From positions 1 to 64,000 of the forward strand of contig JAIKWY010000073.1 of the NCBI GenBank assembly GCA_024684395.1: a stretch of DNA of 64,000 nucleotides, given 5' to 3'. The position numbers and the translations under genes were made by a program. Below the pieces are notes generated by a model. It was not told the origin of the DNA. It worked only from the letters and a program-made list of their open reading frames with translations, and made no database searches. Positions 29,701-36,324 of this stretch are shown here, one piece after another; position 1 is the stretch's first letter; the number at the start of each line of letters is the position of its first letter. The DNA is from Oscillospiraceae bacterium (lineage in GTDB: Bacteria; Bacillota; Clostridia; Oscillospirales; Ruminococcaceae).

Positions 29701-30204
29701 GACATGTACATGCAGATGCTCAGCGAAGCCATCTCCGAGGTCAAGGGCGAAAAAGTCCGCAAGGCAGCCAACTGCACCGTGGACATCCGCATCGAGGCAT
29801 ACATCCCGGAGAGCTACATCAGCGGCACAGCGAACCGCATCGACATGTACCGGAAAATTGCGACTGTCCGGGATGTGAACGACCAGAGCGAGCTGATCGA
29901 CGAGCTGATCGACCGCTATGGCGAGCCTCCGAAGGCGATCCTCGGGCTGATCACGGTCTCGCTCCTGCGCAATTCGGCAGCAGCGCTCGGCATCACGGAG
30001 ATCACGGAGCGCAGCGGCTCTCTGCAATTCTACATCGAGCAGCCCGACGGTGCCCAGATCGCCGCACTCTCGGCGAAATACGGCAGACGCATCCTGTTCT
30101 CCTGTGTCGGCAAGCCATACATCGGCGTAAAGCTCCTCCCCGGTCAGGAGCCATCGGCACTCATGCAGGAAGTGGTCTTCACCATGAAGGACGCTGTTTC
30201 CTGA
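26752..30204 (+). CDS. mfd: Transcription-repair coupling factor
   Basis: The 1150-residue Mfd, normal length, removes RNA polymerase stalled at DNA lesions and recruits UvrA. From N to C terminus it has the UvrB-like module, the RNA-polymerase-interaction domain (LHEGDLVVHALHGVGRFLGI), the RecG-like translocase with Walker A GDVGFGKTEVAFRAA, the DEEQ box VIDEEQRFGV, LSATPIPRTL and QLRGRVGRSNRRAYAYF, then the C-terminal TRCF domain (RIDMYRKIATVRDVND). The start ATG follows AAAGGGGGAG. The gene sits between pth and a small membrane protein gene. Confidence 0.97.
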   Translation: MQFFSQTFAELPDYRRITDAIETGNTPLCVTGLSLVHKAQLALTLSGRDVPPLLLVTGTEAEAIRLVSDINAMAGDTVALHFPSKELTFISAESKSTEYEHERIRVLSALQRGEIRIAAASVEAVMQPTIPPEKLRTSFLTIDQNSTVDLKELTSQLVKAGYVRAENVEGKGQFAVRGAIVDIFPVQETAPVRMELWGDEIDTLSYFDPDNQRRTDPVEHVTVSPASEVLFDPEDLTERIEAFSKKLRGKHAAEIREKLHHDTERLASGLSLMNADKYYTLLNDPVYLTDYTDGGIILSEPADIHRQSQAVTAQLREDLTVLYEDGTLCKGLDGGMLDYNALQAKLEDRTCVYLSQFLQGSERIPFKRIISMEALQNATWGGEIRQLLEDLQEYIRDHYRIVLAVGSEKTLPILAKDLQESGIRCAIAQEDDLCPPGAVLITARQISGGFSYPENKTALIVQTRMHSSRKRKLKHKTGVELQSLSDLHEGDLVVHALHGVGRFLGIHKLEMEGITKDYITIQYAGTEKLYVPVTQLDMVTRYTGAADETHVKLNRLGSPQWQKTCSNVRRAVKDMAEQLMKLYAKREKSQGYAFFPDDEIQREFEERFPYAETDDQIRSIDEIKGDMQRTRPMDRLLCGDVGFGKTEVAFRAAMKCVLSDRQCAILAPTTVLAMQHYRTALQRFDRMPVRIEMLSRFRTAKEQKKILEDLEKGKIDIIIGTHRIVQKDVKFHALGLAVIDEEQRFGVAHKERFKEMFAGIDVLTLSATPIPRTLNMALSGIRDMSVLAEPPQDRYPVQTYVTEYQEGIVMQAIARELKRGGQVYYIHNRIDTIQNCAGKLQALFPDAHITAAHGRLSEEEMSDIWQQVVDGDIDILVCTTIIETGVDVANVNTLIIEESDRLGLSQLYQLRGRVGRSNRRAYAYFLFKRDKVLTEVAAKRLDAMREFTQFGSGFRIAMRDLEIRGAGSILGGSQHGHMETVGYDMYMQMLSEAISEVKGEKVRKAANCTVDIRIEAYIPESYISGTANRIDMYRKIATVRDVNDQSELIDELIDRYGEPPKAILGLITVSLLRNSAAALGITEITERSGSLQFYIEQPDGAQIAALSAKYGRRILFSCVGKPYIGVKLLPGQEPSALMQEVVFTMKDAVS

Positions 30205-30297
30205 GGGGGTCAAGGGGGCGAAGCCCCCTTGAAAAACCATCCTCCCCCATTGGGGTAGGTGCCGCCGGACGGCGGCGGAGGGGGCAGCTTTTGCAGA
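30204..30297 (+). repeat. GC-rich intergenic repeat, family B
   Basis: GGTCAAGGGGGCGAAGCCCCCTTGAAAAACC followed by CCTCCCCCATTGGGGTAGG and GCCGCCGGACGGCGGC. It begins at the mfd stop codon. Confidence 0.8.
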
Positions 30298-30340
30298 CCT
30301 TTCCGCTTCATACATACATTTACATAGTGAGGTGACCCCT

Positions 30341-30643
30341 ATGGAATATGCTTTCTCCATCATCATGTTCATCTTCGGCGGCATCCTCCTGCTCTACGCA
30401 GGGGAGCTGGCGATCTTCAAGAGCCCGAAGCTCATCCCCCGGTCATACTCCGCCAAAATGAAGGATCCAAAGGGCTATACCGTACAGTTCGCCAAGGTCA
30501 TCGTTTTAGTATCGCTGCCGTTTATCGCAGCGGGTGTCATCGGGCTGTTCCGGTGGTACATCCCGGCGGTGATCGTGCTGGTCGGCGGCTTTATCGGCGC
30601 ATGTGCCGCAGCGGCGAAGCTGATGCAGGATCACATCGACTGA
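30341..30643 (+). CDS. Small two- to three-TM membrane protein
   Basis: The 100-residue protein has an N-terminal membrane segment (AFSIIMFIFGGILLLYAG) and two more near its end (VIVLVSLPFIAAGVIGLF and IPAVIVLVGGFIGACAAAA). No family is recognised. The ATG 6 nt after AGGTGA was chosen; a GTG nine nt upstream is inside the ribosome binding site. It is 10 nt before the GNAT-TrmN6 gene, so it belongs to that operon. Confidence 0.7.
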   Translation: MEYAFSIIMFIFGGILLLYAGELAIFKSPKLIPRSYSAKMKDPKGYTVQFAKVIVLVSLPFIAAGVIGLFRWYIPAVIVLVGGFIGACAAAAKLMQDHID

Positions 30644-30653
30644 GAGGTGAAGC

Positions 30654-31928
30654 ATGGAACTGAAACGCATCCATTTGCAGGATCCCGACTGCGACCTTGC
30701 CCGGGCGCTCAACCGGGAGGCATTCCCTGAAAACGAACGTGTCGAGATCGACGACCTCCTTGCCGATGAACAGGACGATACCGAGCTGCTTGGCATCTAT
30801 GCGGACAGCCGCTTTGCCGGCTTCCTGTTCCTGCGGACGGCACCGGGGATCGTCTACCTCGCCTATTTTGCCGTATGCCCGGAGCTGCGCAGCCAGGGCA
30901 TCGGCGGCAGAGCCTTGCAGATGCTGCGGGATTTTTACACAGACTCCCAGATCGTCGTGGAATTTGAAGCAAGCGACGACCGCAAGGAGGATCAGGCGAT
31001 GCGCCTGCGGAGAAAGGCATTCTACCTGCGCAGCGGCTTCTATGAAACAGGCTGGTTCCAGTACTACATGGAGGATGAGTTCGAGATCGCCTGCACCTCC
31101 AAAGAATTTGACAGGGCTCGCTTCGATGCCCTCATCGCCGCCATCCATGAGAAGGTGCCGTCGTTTGACCCCGTGCCCTACCGGAAGGACACGCCCATGC
31201 ACCCCGAGCCCATCGGGGACGGCGTCATCGTCTTCACATCCGAGGAACACCGTTTCGGCACGGATGCCTTCCTGCTGACGGCGTTCTCGCACTACAAGGC
31301 AAAGGACACAGCGGTCGAATTCGGCACCGGCTGCGGCATCATTCCGCTGCTCATGCAGAAAAACCGCCCGCCCAAGTGCATCTACGCCCTTGATGTGCAG
31401 GAAAATGCCGTTGCACAGCTCCACGCCGGCATCGTCTCCACCCGCATCGGAGGAGAGATGCCCACGGGCATCCATCCCGTCTGCGCCGATCTGCGGGAGT
31501 TATGGGAAAACGCCCCGCTCGGCATGGTCGATCTGGTGCTCTGCAACCCGCCCTATCAGCCGCCCGGATCGGGCTTTGAAGCGGCGAATGCCTCCCAGCG
31601 CATCGCACGGCATGGGGTGCTGTGTACGCCGGAGGATGTCTGCAATGCAGCAGCAAAGCTCCTGAAGACCGGCGGACGCCTCTGCGTCTGCGGCAGACCG
31701 GAGCGCCTGCCGGACTATATCTGCGCCATGCGGCAGGCAGGCACCGAGCCGAAACGTCTACAGCTCGTCCACAAGAATACCGAAAGCGAGCCCTGGCTCT
31801 TTCTGCTCGAAGGAAAACGCGGCGCGGCGCCCTTCCTGCGGATCGACCCGCCGTTCATCATGTACGAAAACGGCGAACTGACGCCGGAGGCTGCGGCGCT
31901 CTATACCAACGGCTCCACAAATCTCTGA
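30654..31928 (+). CDS. GNAT acetyltransferase fused to a TrmN6-type methyltransferase
   Basis: This 424-residue protein has two enzymes in one frame. Residues 1-140 are a GNAT N-acetyltransferase (AYFAVCPELRSQGIGGRAL is the acetyl-CoA loop). Residues 185-424 are a Rossmann methyltransferase of the tRNA1(Val) A37 N6-methyltransferase (TrmN6/YfiC, B. subtilis YabB) type, with EHRFGTDAFLL, VEFGTGCGIIPLL and the catalytic NPPY at 298-301. In Firmicutes yabB normally stands alone next to rsmI, as the second half does here. The acceptor of the acetyltransferase is unknown. It lies 19 nt before rsmI. Confidence 0.88.
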   Translation: MELKRIHLQDPDCDLARALNREAFPENERVEIDDLLADEQDDTELLGIYADSRFAGFLFLRTAPGIVYLAYFAVCPELRSQGIGGRALQMLRDFYTDSQIVVEFEASDDRKEDQAMRLRRKAFYLRSGFYETGWFQYYMEDEFEIACTSKEFDRARFDALIAAIHEKVPSFDPVPYRKDTPMHPEPIGDGVIVFTSEEHRFGTDAFLLTAFSHYKAKDTAVEFGTGCGIIPLLMQKNRPPKCIYALDVQENAVAQLHAGIVSTRIGGEMPTGIHPVCADLRELWENAPLGMVDLVLCNPPYQPPGSGFEAANASQRIARHGVLCTPEDVCNAAAKLLKTGGRLCVCGRPERLPDYICAMRQAGTEPKRLQLVHKNTESEPWLFLLEGKRGAAPFLRIDPPFIMYENGELTPEAAALYTNGSTNL

Positions 31929-31947
31929 AACAGGGGGAATCAACACC

Positions 31948-32772
31948 ATGAGCGGAACACTATACGTCACCGGCACACCCATCGGCAATTTGGAGGATAT
32001 CACCCTCCGGCAGCAGCGCATCCTTGGCGAGGTGGATTTCATCGCCGCTGAGGATACCCGTGTCACACGGGGCTTGCTCACGCATCTGGGGCTGAATACG
32101 CCGCTGGTGAGCTGCCATGAGCATTCGGACATGCGCAGCATCGAGCATATCGCCGACCGCATCGCAGCGGGGGAGAACTGCGCCGTCGTGACCGATGCCG
32201 GGATGCCCTGCATCTCCGATCCGGGTGAGGTGCTCGTGCGGATCTGCCGGGAGCGTGGCATCAAGGTGGAATCCGTCCCGGGGCCGTCCGCCGTTGTGAC
32301 AGCGCTGAGCGTTTCGGGCGGGAGCACGGACGTGTTCTCGTTCTATGCCTTTCTGCCGGCGGATAAGAAGCCGAGAGCAGCGGCATTGCAGGCGCTCTCC
32401 TATGAGCATCGGACATGCGTGCTGTACGAAGCCCCCCACAGGCTCTGCCGCACGATCGACGACCTGGCAGCAGCCCTCGGCACGGAGCGTGTCTGCTCGT
32501 TCTGCCGGGAGCTGACCAAGCTGCATGAGGAAGTCCTCCGCATGACCCTGGGCGAAGCGCAGGCATATTATGCAGAACATGCCCCCCGCGGCGAATTCGT
32601 GCTGGTGCTGGACGGCGCCCCGGAGGAGAAGGAAGTCCTGACGCTGGAGGATGCCGTCTCGGTCGCACAGGCATACATCGCCCAGGGCATGTCCGGCTCC
32701 GCCGCCGCCAAGCTTGCAGCGAAAGAGACCGGCGTCCCGAAACAGGAGATCTATCGGGCATTGCATGAGTAA
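31948..32772 (+). CDS. rsmI: 16S rRNA (cytidine1402-2'-O)-methyltransferase
   Basis: The 274-residue SAM enzyme 2'-O-methylates C1402 in the decoding centre of 16S rRNA. Typical blocks: TLYVTGTPIGNLEDIT at the N terminus, DFIAAEDTRVTRGLL, VVTDAGMPCISDPGEVLV, VPGPSAVVTALSVSG, and the C-terminal ECREL-like FCRELTKLHEEVLRMT. A short C-terminal helix-turn-helix-like end (SGSAAAKLAAKETGVPKQEIY) is present, as in many RsmI. The gene follows the GNAT-TrmN6 gene with a CAGGGGGA site. Confidence 0.96.
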   Translation: MSGTLYVTGTPIGNLEDITLRQQRILGEVDFIAAEDTRVTRGLLTHLGLNTPLVSCHEHSDMRSIEHIADRIAAGENCAVVTDAGMPCISDPGEVLVRICRERGIKVESVPGPSAVVTALSVSGGSTDVFSFYAFLPADKKPRAAALQALSYEHRTCVLYEAPHRLCRTIDDLAAALGTERVCSFCRELTKLHEEVLRMTLGEAQAYYAEHAPRGEFVLVLDGAPEEKEVLTLEDAVSVAQAYIAQGMSGSAAAKLAAKETGVPKQEIYRALHE

Positions 32773-32786
32773 TAGGCAGCCAATGA

Positions 32787-32881
32787 GAAAAAGCGGGTTT
32801 AAGGGTGCGCAGCCCCGCCCAAAATCCTCCCCCTTTGGGGGAGGTGCCGCCGAATGGCGGCGGAGGGGGGCGGCATACGGG
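32787..32881 (+). repeat. GC-rich intergenic repeat, family B
   Basis: GGGTTTAAGGGTGCGCAGCCCC, CCTCCCCCTTTGGGGGAGG and GCCGCCGAATGGCGGC in the family order, directly after rsmI. Confidence 0.8.
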
Positions 32882-32912
32882 AGAATTGCCCTGAAAAAAT
32901 CCCCGAACCCCC

Positions 32913-32941
32913 TTGCCAAATCCGAAAAACAGTGCTATAAT
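32913..32941 (+). promoter_or_regulatory. corA promoter
   Basis: TTGCCA (32913-32918), 17 nt ending in TGC, TATAAT (32936-32941), leaving a leader of roughly 95 nt before corA. Confidence 0.8.
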
Positions 32942-32982
32942 ATATAAGATAGGTGCAACAGCGCCAAACTGGAGGTGAGATC

Positions 32983-33096
32983 ATGAGTACAGACCCTTGC
33001 GGGCGAAAACGGACAAATCTGAAAGGTGGTAACGTTACCCATGATCCATTTCTACCAGACACAGGACAATATTGTCCGGGAGGTCGAACAGCCTGA
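32983..33096 (+). CDS. Possible leader peptide overlapping the corA start
   Basis: A 37-codon frame beginning MSTDPCGRKRTNLKGGN has a better ribosome binding site (GGAGGTGA, 4 nt before ATG) than corA itself. It ends 55 nt inside corA in another frame. A perfect 12-nt palindrome (GGTAACGTTACC, 33028-33039) sits in this frame just before the corA ATG. Control of corA translation by this upstream frame is an inference. Confidence 0.35.
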   Translation: MSTDPCGRKRTNLKGGNVTHDPFLPDTGQYCPGGRTA

Positions 33097-33970
33097 ACCG
33101 GGCTGTTGGATCTCTGTTGTCGATCCGACTGCGCAGGAAGTGCAGAATCTGATCGAGACCTATGGACTGGACAGCGGCTTTGTGCGTTCCTCGCTCGATG
33201 AAGAGGAAAGCTCCCGTATCGAACGTGAAGATGACCAGACGCTCATCATCGTCGATACAGCCGTATCCGAGATCCAGACAGAGGAGACCATCCTCTTTTT
33301 CACGGTGCCGCTCGGCATCATCATCACGGATGACTATGTGTTCACCATCTCGCTGCGGGACAACCGTGTGCTGCACGACATGGCAGAGGGCGTGATCCGT
33401 GGTGTCCAGACGTGGATGAAGACCCGCTTCGTGATGCAGCTCCTGCTGCGCATCACAGCTGTCTATCTACAGGACTTAAAGCAGATCGACAAGACCAGCC
33501 AGGTCATGGAGCTCAAGCTCAGCGGTGCGATGAAGAACCAGGAGCTGATCCAGATGCTCGAGCTGGAAAAGTCCCTCGTGTACTTCTCTACCTCTTTGAA
33601 GGCGAATGAAGTCACGATCGAGAAGCTGCTCCGTGGCAGAACGATCAAGCTCTATGAGGAGGATCAGGATCTTCTGGAAGATGTATTGATCGAGGTGCGG
33701 CAGGCGATCGAGATGAGCAATATCTACTCCGGCATCATCTCGAGCATGGTCGAAGCCTTCGGTTCGGTCATCTCCAACAACCTGAACTTCGTCATGTGGC
33801 GGCTGACCGTTGTGACCATCATCATGTCGATCCCGACGATGGTATTCAGCTTCTACGGCATGAACACGCCGGATCTCCCGTTCCCGACAACGCCCTTCAC
33901 GCTGCTGGTATCCATCGTCCCGACGGTGCTCTGTGCAGTGCTGATGCTGAAAAACAGCAAGTACAAGTAA
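33041..33970 (+). CDS. corA: CorA-family divalent cation transporter
   Basis: The 309-residue membrane channel takes up Mg2+ (or related divalent ions). The soluble alpha/beta N-terminal domain is followed by a long stalk helix (MELKLSGAMKNQELIQMLE...) and two C-terminal membrane helices. The selectivity motif GMN is at 273-275 (FYGMNTPDLPF), and the protein ends in basic residues (LMLKNSKYK) as usual. The ATG 12 nt after AAAGGTGG was taken as start. It has its own promoter, a possible upstream frame and a strong terminator. Confidence 0.94.
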   Translation: MIHFYQTQDNIVREVEQPEPGCWISVVDPTAQEVQNLIETYGLDSGFVRSSLDEEESSRIEREDDQTLIIVDTAVSEIQTEETILFFTVPLGIIITDDYVFTISLRDNRVLHDMAEGVIRGVQTWMKTRFVMQLLLRITAVYLQDLKQIDKTSQVMELKLSGAMKNQELIQMLELEKSLVYFSTSLKANEVTIEKLLRGRTIKLYEEDQDLLEDVLIEVRQAIEMSNIYSGIISSMVEAFGSVISNNLNFVMWRLTVVTIIMSIPTMVFSFYGMNTPDLPFPTTPFTLLVSIVPTVLCAVLMLKNSKYK

Positions 33971-33977
33971 AACGAAT

Positions 33978-34008
33978 GCGCCCTTTTCATCGGAAAGGGG
34001 CGCTTTTT
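33978..34008 (+). terminator. corA terminator
   Basis: GCGCCCTTTTC and GGAAAGGGGCGC pair across a short loop, then TTTTTG. Confidence 0.85.
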
Positions 34009-34011
34009 GTA

Positions 34012-34175
34012 TGCAATATAGCCCCGCAATATAGCCCCCTCCCCCGAGGGGAGGGGGTTGGGGGTGGGGGCGATCGGATCCGGGTGCAGGGCGTCAGCCC
34101 TGCCGGGGTTCCGGGGCGGAGCCCCGCAATATAGCCCCCTCCCTGTGGGGAGGGGGTTGGGGGTGGGGGCAATTT
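34012..34175 (+). repeat. Two direct copies of GC-rich repeat family A
   Basis: GCCCCGCAATATAGCCCCCT occurs at 34021 and again at 34121, a 100-bp period. Each copy continues with CCCTCCC...GGGGAGGGGGTTGGGGGTGGGGGC. Between them lies GTGCAGGGCGTCAGCCCTGC and CCGGGGCGGAGCCCCG. No coding sequence is seen in the 360-nt gap between corA and the protease. Confidence 0.85.
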
Positions 34176-34330
34176 TCACATTACCCCTCACACAAATTCC
34201 GCATTTTTACCCGTTGCTTTAATCTGTTTTTTTGGTAGCTATCATTTTTCTATCACAAATCAGAGTATAATAATACTTGTAAACAGAAAACACATCAGCG
34301 AAACGCTGAACGATAGAAAGGATGGTTCCT

Positions 34331-35860
34331 ATGATGAACAACCAGAATGATCAGAACAACATGAACAACCAGAACGGCTACCAGCAGGGCGGCTATCCGC
34401 AGCAGGGCGGTTATCAGCAGGGTGGTTATCAGCAGGACAGCTATCCGCAGAACGGCGGTTATCAGCAGAACGGCTACCAGCAGGGCTACAATTATTATGA
34501 TGATTCCGAGGGCACCAGCAACTATGTCAATATGTACTCCGATCCGGAGCGTCCCGTTAAGAAGAACGGCGGCAAGGGCTTCCTGAAGGTGGTCGCAGCC
34601 GTTGCAGCACTGGCGATCGTCTCCGTTTCCTCCATCGAGGTGTACAAGCTCTTCGGTAAGGACTCCCGCACAGCCGACTGGGGCAGTTCCGCCGCCAGCA
34701 GTGAGCTGACCGCCGAGGTCGAGGAGACCGAGGCGCAGACCGAGGCTGCCACCTCCGGCGAATCCAGCACCGCAGCCGCAGCCGTGGCAGGCGGCTCCAA
34801 GGGCGCATGGATCACCATGGCAGCACCGGAAGGCTCCCTGACCATCCCGGAGATCGTCAATAAGGCGCTCCCGTCCGTTGTCGGCATCAGTTCGACCTTT
34901 GAGGCTGACACAAGTGGCCTGGGCGGCAGCTACTGGGGCTTCAACTTCTACGGCGGCAATAACTACGGCACCCAGAAGCAGCGCATGACTGCGACCGGCA
35001 CCGGCATCGTCATGAGCGAGGACGGCTATATCATCACCAATGCACACGTCATCTATGACAGTGATTCGAGCTATAAGGCAGGCAAGGCAGTCGCCGTGAG
35101 CGTTGTCATGGGCGACGAGAACGAGACCGAGTATGAAGCACAGATCGTCGGCTACGACATCCAGACAGACCTTGCCGTCCTGAAGATCGATGCCACCGGT
35201 CTGACCCCGGCAGAGTTCGGCAACAGCGATGACCTCCAGGTCGGCGAGATGGTCGTTGCCATCGGCAACCCGCTTGGCTTCGAGCTGTTCGGTACCACCA
35301 CCTGCGGCATCGTATCCGCACTGAATCGTAACGTCACCATCGACGAGCGTGAGATGACCCTCATCCAGACCGATGCAGCCATCAACTCCGGCAACTCCGG
35401 CGGCCCGCTGCTCAACGGCTATGGCCAGGTGGTCGGCATCAACTCCGCAAAAATGGCGAGCAGCTACGGCTCCGCAAGCGTTGAGGGTCTGTGCTTTGCC
35501 ATCCCGATCTCCAGCGCCAAGGACATCATCAACGACCTCATCAACACCGGCTATGTAACAGGCCGTCCGCAGCTCGGCATCACCGGCGCAGACATCACCG
35601 AGGCTGATTCCCAGCGCTTCGGCGTACCGCAGGGCGTCTATGTCCTCAGCGTGGCAGATGATTCCGCAGCCGCAGAGGCAGGGCTCCTCCAGGGCGACGT
35701 CATCACCGAGATCTGCGGCGAGACCATCACCACGATGGATGAGCTCAACAAGGTGAAGAATGAGCACACCGCCGGCGAGACCATCACACTCAAGGTATAC
35801 CGCAGCGGCGAGACCTTTGAGACCCGCCTGACCCTCCAGGAAGCACAGGCGACAAACTGA
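34331..35860 (+). CDS. HtrA/DegP-family serine protease with PDZ domain
   Basis: The 509-residue membrane protease degrades or senses misfolded exported proteins. It begins with a Gln/Gly/Tyr-rich cytosolic tail of about 60 residues (repeats like GGYQQGGYQQ), a membrane segment at about 85-103, a Thr/Glu/Ser-rich linker, then the trypsin-like domain with His239 (TNAHVIYD), Asp280 (QTDLAVLKID) and Ser356 (SGNSGGPLLNG), and one PDZ domain (RPQLGITGAD...VLSVADDSAAAEAG). The ATG 9 nt after AAAGGA was chosen. Its -10 (TATAAT, 34266-34271) lacks a good -35. The low-complexity N terminus is unusually long and regular. Confidence 0.93.
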   Translation: MMNNQNDQNNMNNQNGYQQGGYPQQGGYQQGGYQQDSYPQNGGYQQNGYQQGYNYYDDSEGTSNYVNMYSDPERPVKKNGGKGFLKVVAAVAALAIVSVSSIEVYKLFGKDSRTADWGSSAASSELTAEVEETEAQTEAATSGESSTAAAAVAGGSKGAWITMAAPEGSLTIPEIVNKALPSVVGISSTFEADTSGLGGSYWGFNFYGGNNYGTQKQRMTATGTGIVMSEDGYIITNAHVIYDSDSSYKAGKAVAVSVVMGDENETEYEAQIVGYDIQTDLAVLKIDATGLTPAEFGNSDDLQVGEMVVAIGNPLGFELFGTTTCGIVSALNRNVTIDEREMTLIQTDAAINSGNSGGPLLNGYGQVVGINSAKMASSYGSASVEGLCFAIPISSAKDIINDLINTGYVTGRPQLGITGADITEADSQRFGVPQGVYVLSVADDSAAAEAGLLQGDVITEICGETITTMDELNKVKNEHTAGETITLKVYRSGETFETRLTLQEAQATN

Positions 35861-35888
35861 CCCTTAAAAACATGACCATCTCTCTCAA

Positions 35889-35936
35889 AGGGCGGTCACT
35901 TCACTGGATCGCAGGTGATCGCCCTCTTTTCCCCCT
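35889..35936 (+). terminator. Terminator of the HtrA gene
   Basis: AGGGCGGTCACTT and AGGTGATCGCCCT form the stem, followed by CTTTTCCCCCTT. Confidence 0.75.
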
Positions 35937-35962
35937 TAGATTTCCTTTCTTATAGATGTGGG

Positions 35963-35997
35963 TGCAGACCGTCGAAAACGTTTTCAGACGGTCTGCA
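35963..35997. other. Near-perfect 35-nt inverted repeat
   Basis: TGCAGACCGTC pairs with GACGGTCTGCA, and the intervening GAAAACGTTTTC is itself self-complementary. There is only an ATTTG tail, so it is not an obvious terminator; it could be a binding site for a dimeric regulator or a cruciform-prone element. Confidence 0.65.
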
Positions 35998-36130
35998 TTT
36001 GTATGTGTAACATGCTGAAAATAGAAAGAATATGGCAATGTTGGGAAAAAATGCCGCTATAATTGTGCAGTTCAACTAAAATGGAATAGAATGTTCATGC
36101 AATTTTTTTAAGAAAAAAAGAATTGGGGTG

Positions 36131-36159
36131 TTGACAATCTCAAAATTATATGCTAAAAT
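36131..36159 (+). promoter_or_regulatory. Promoter of the dockerin/cohesin pair
   Basis: TTGACA (36131-36136), 17 nt ending in TGC, TAAAAT (36154-36159). Transcription would start about 160 nt ahead of the first codon, giving a long GC-structured leader with several short inverted repeats. Confidence 0.85.
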
Positions 36160-36324
36160 AGTCTTATAAAACGCAGGGCTAATAGGCTTATTGCGTTTGG
36201 AAAGCATCGGGAAGCCCGGCGCATGTGCATATAAGGCAGTTTGTGTGTTATGCGAGCGAGCGCGAAAAACCCCGGATGCGGAATCCAAAAGAAATTCTGT
36301 AAAGAAGAGAGAGGTAATCGAACA

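Noticed and set aside
32942-33040. M-box Mg riboswitch ahead of corA
   Set aside because: The leader is too short and the conserved M-box blocks are not visible.
36160-36324. Cyclic-di-GMP riboswitch in the long leader
   Set aside because: A GCAGGGC stretch caught the eye, but the GGCAAACC and GGACGCAAAGCC blocks of class I are missing.
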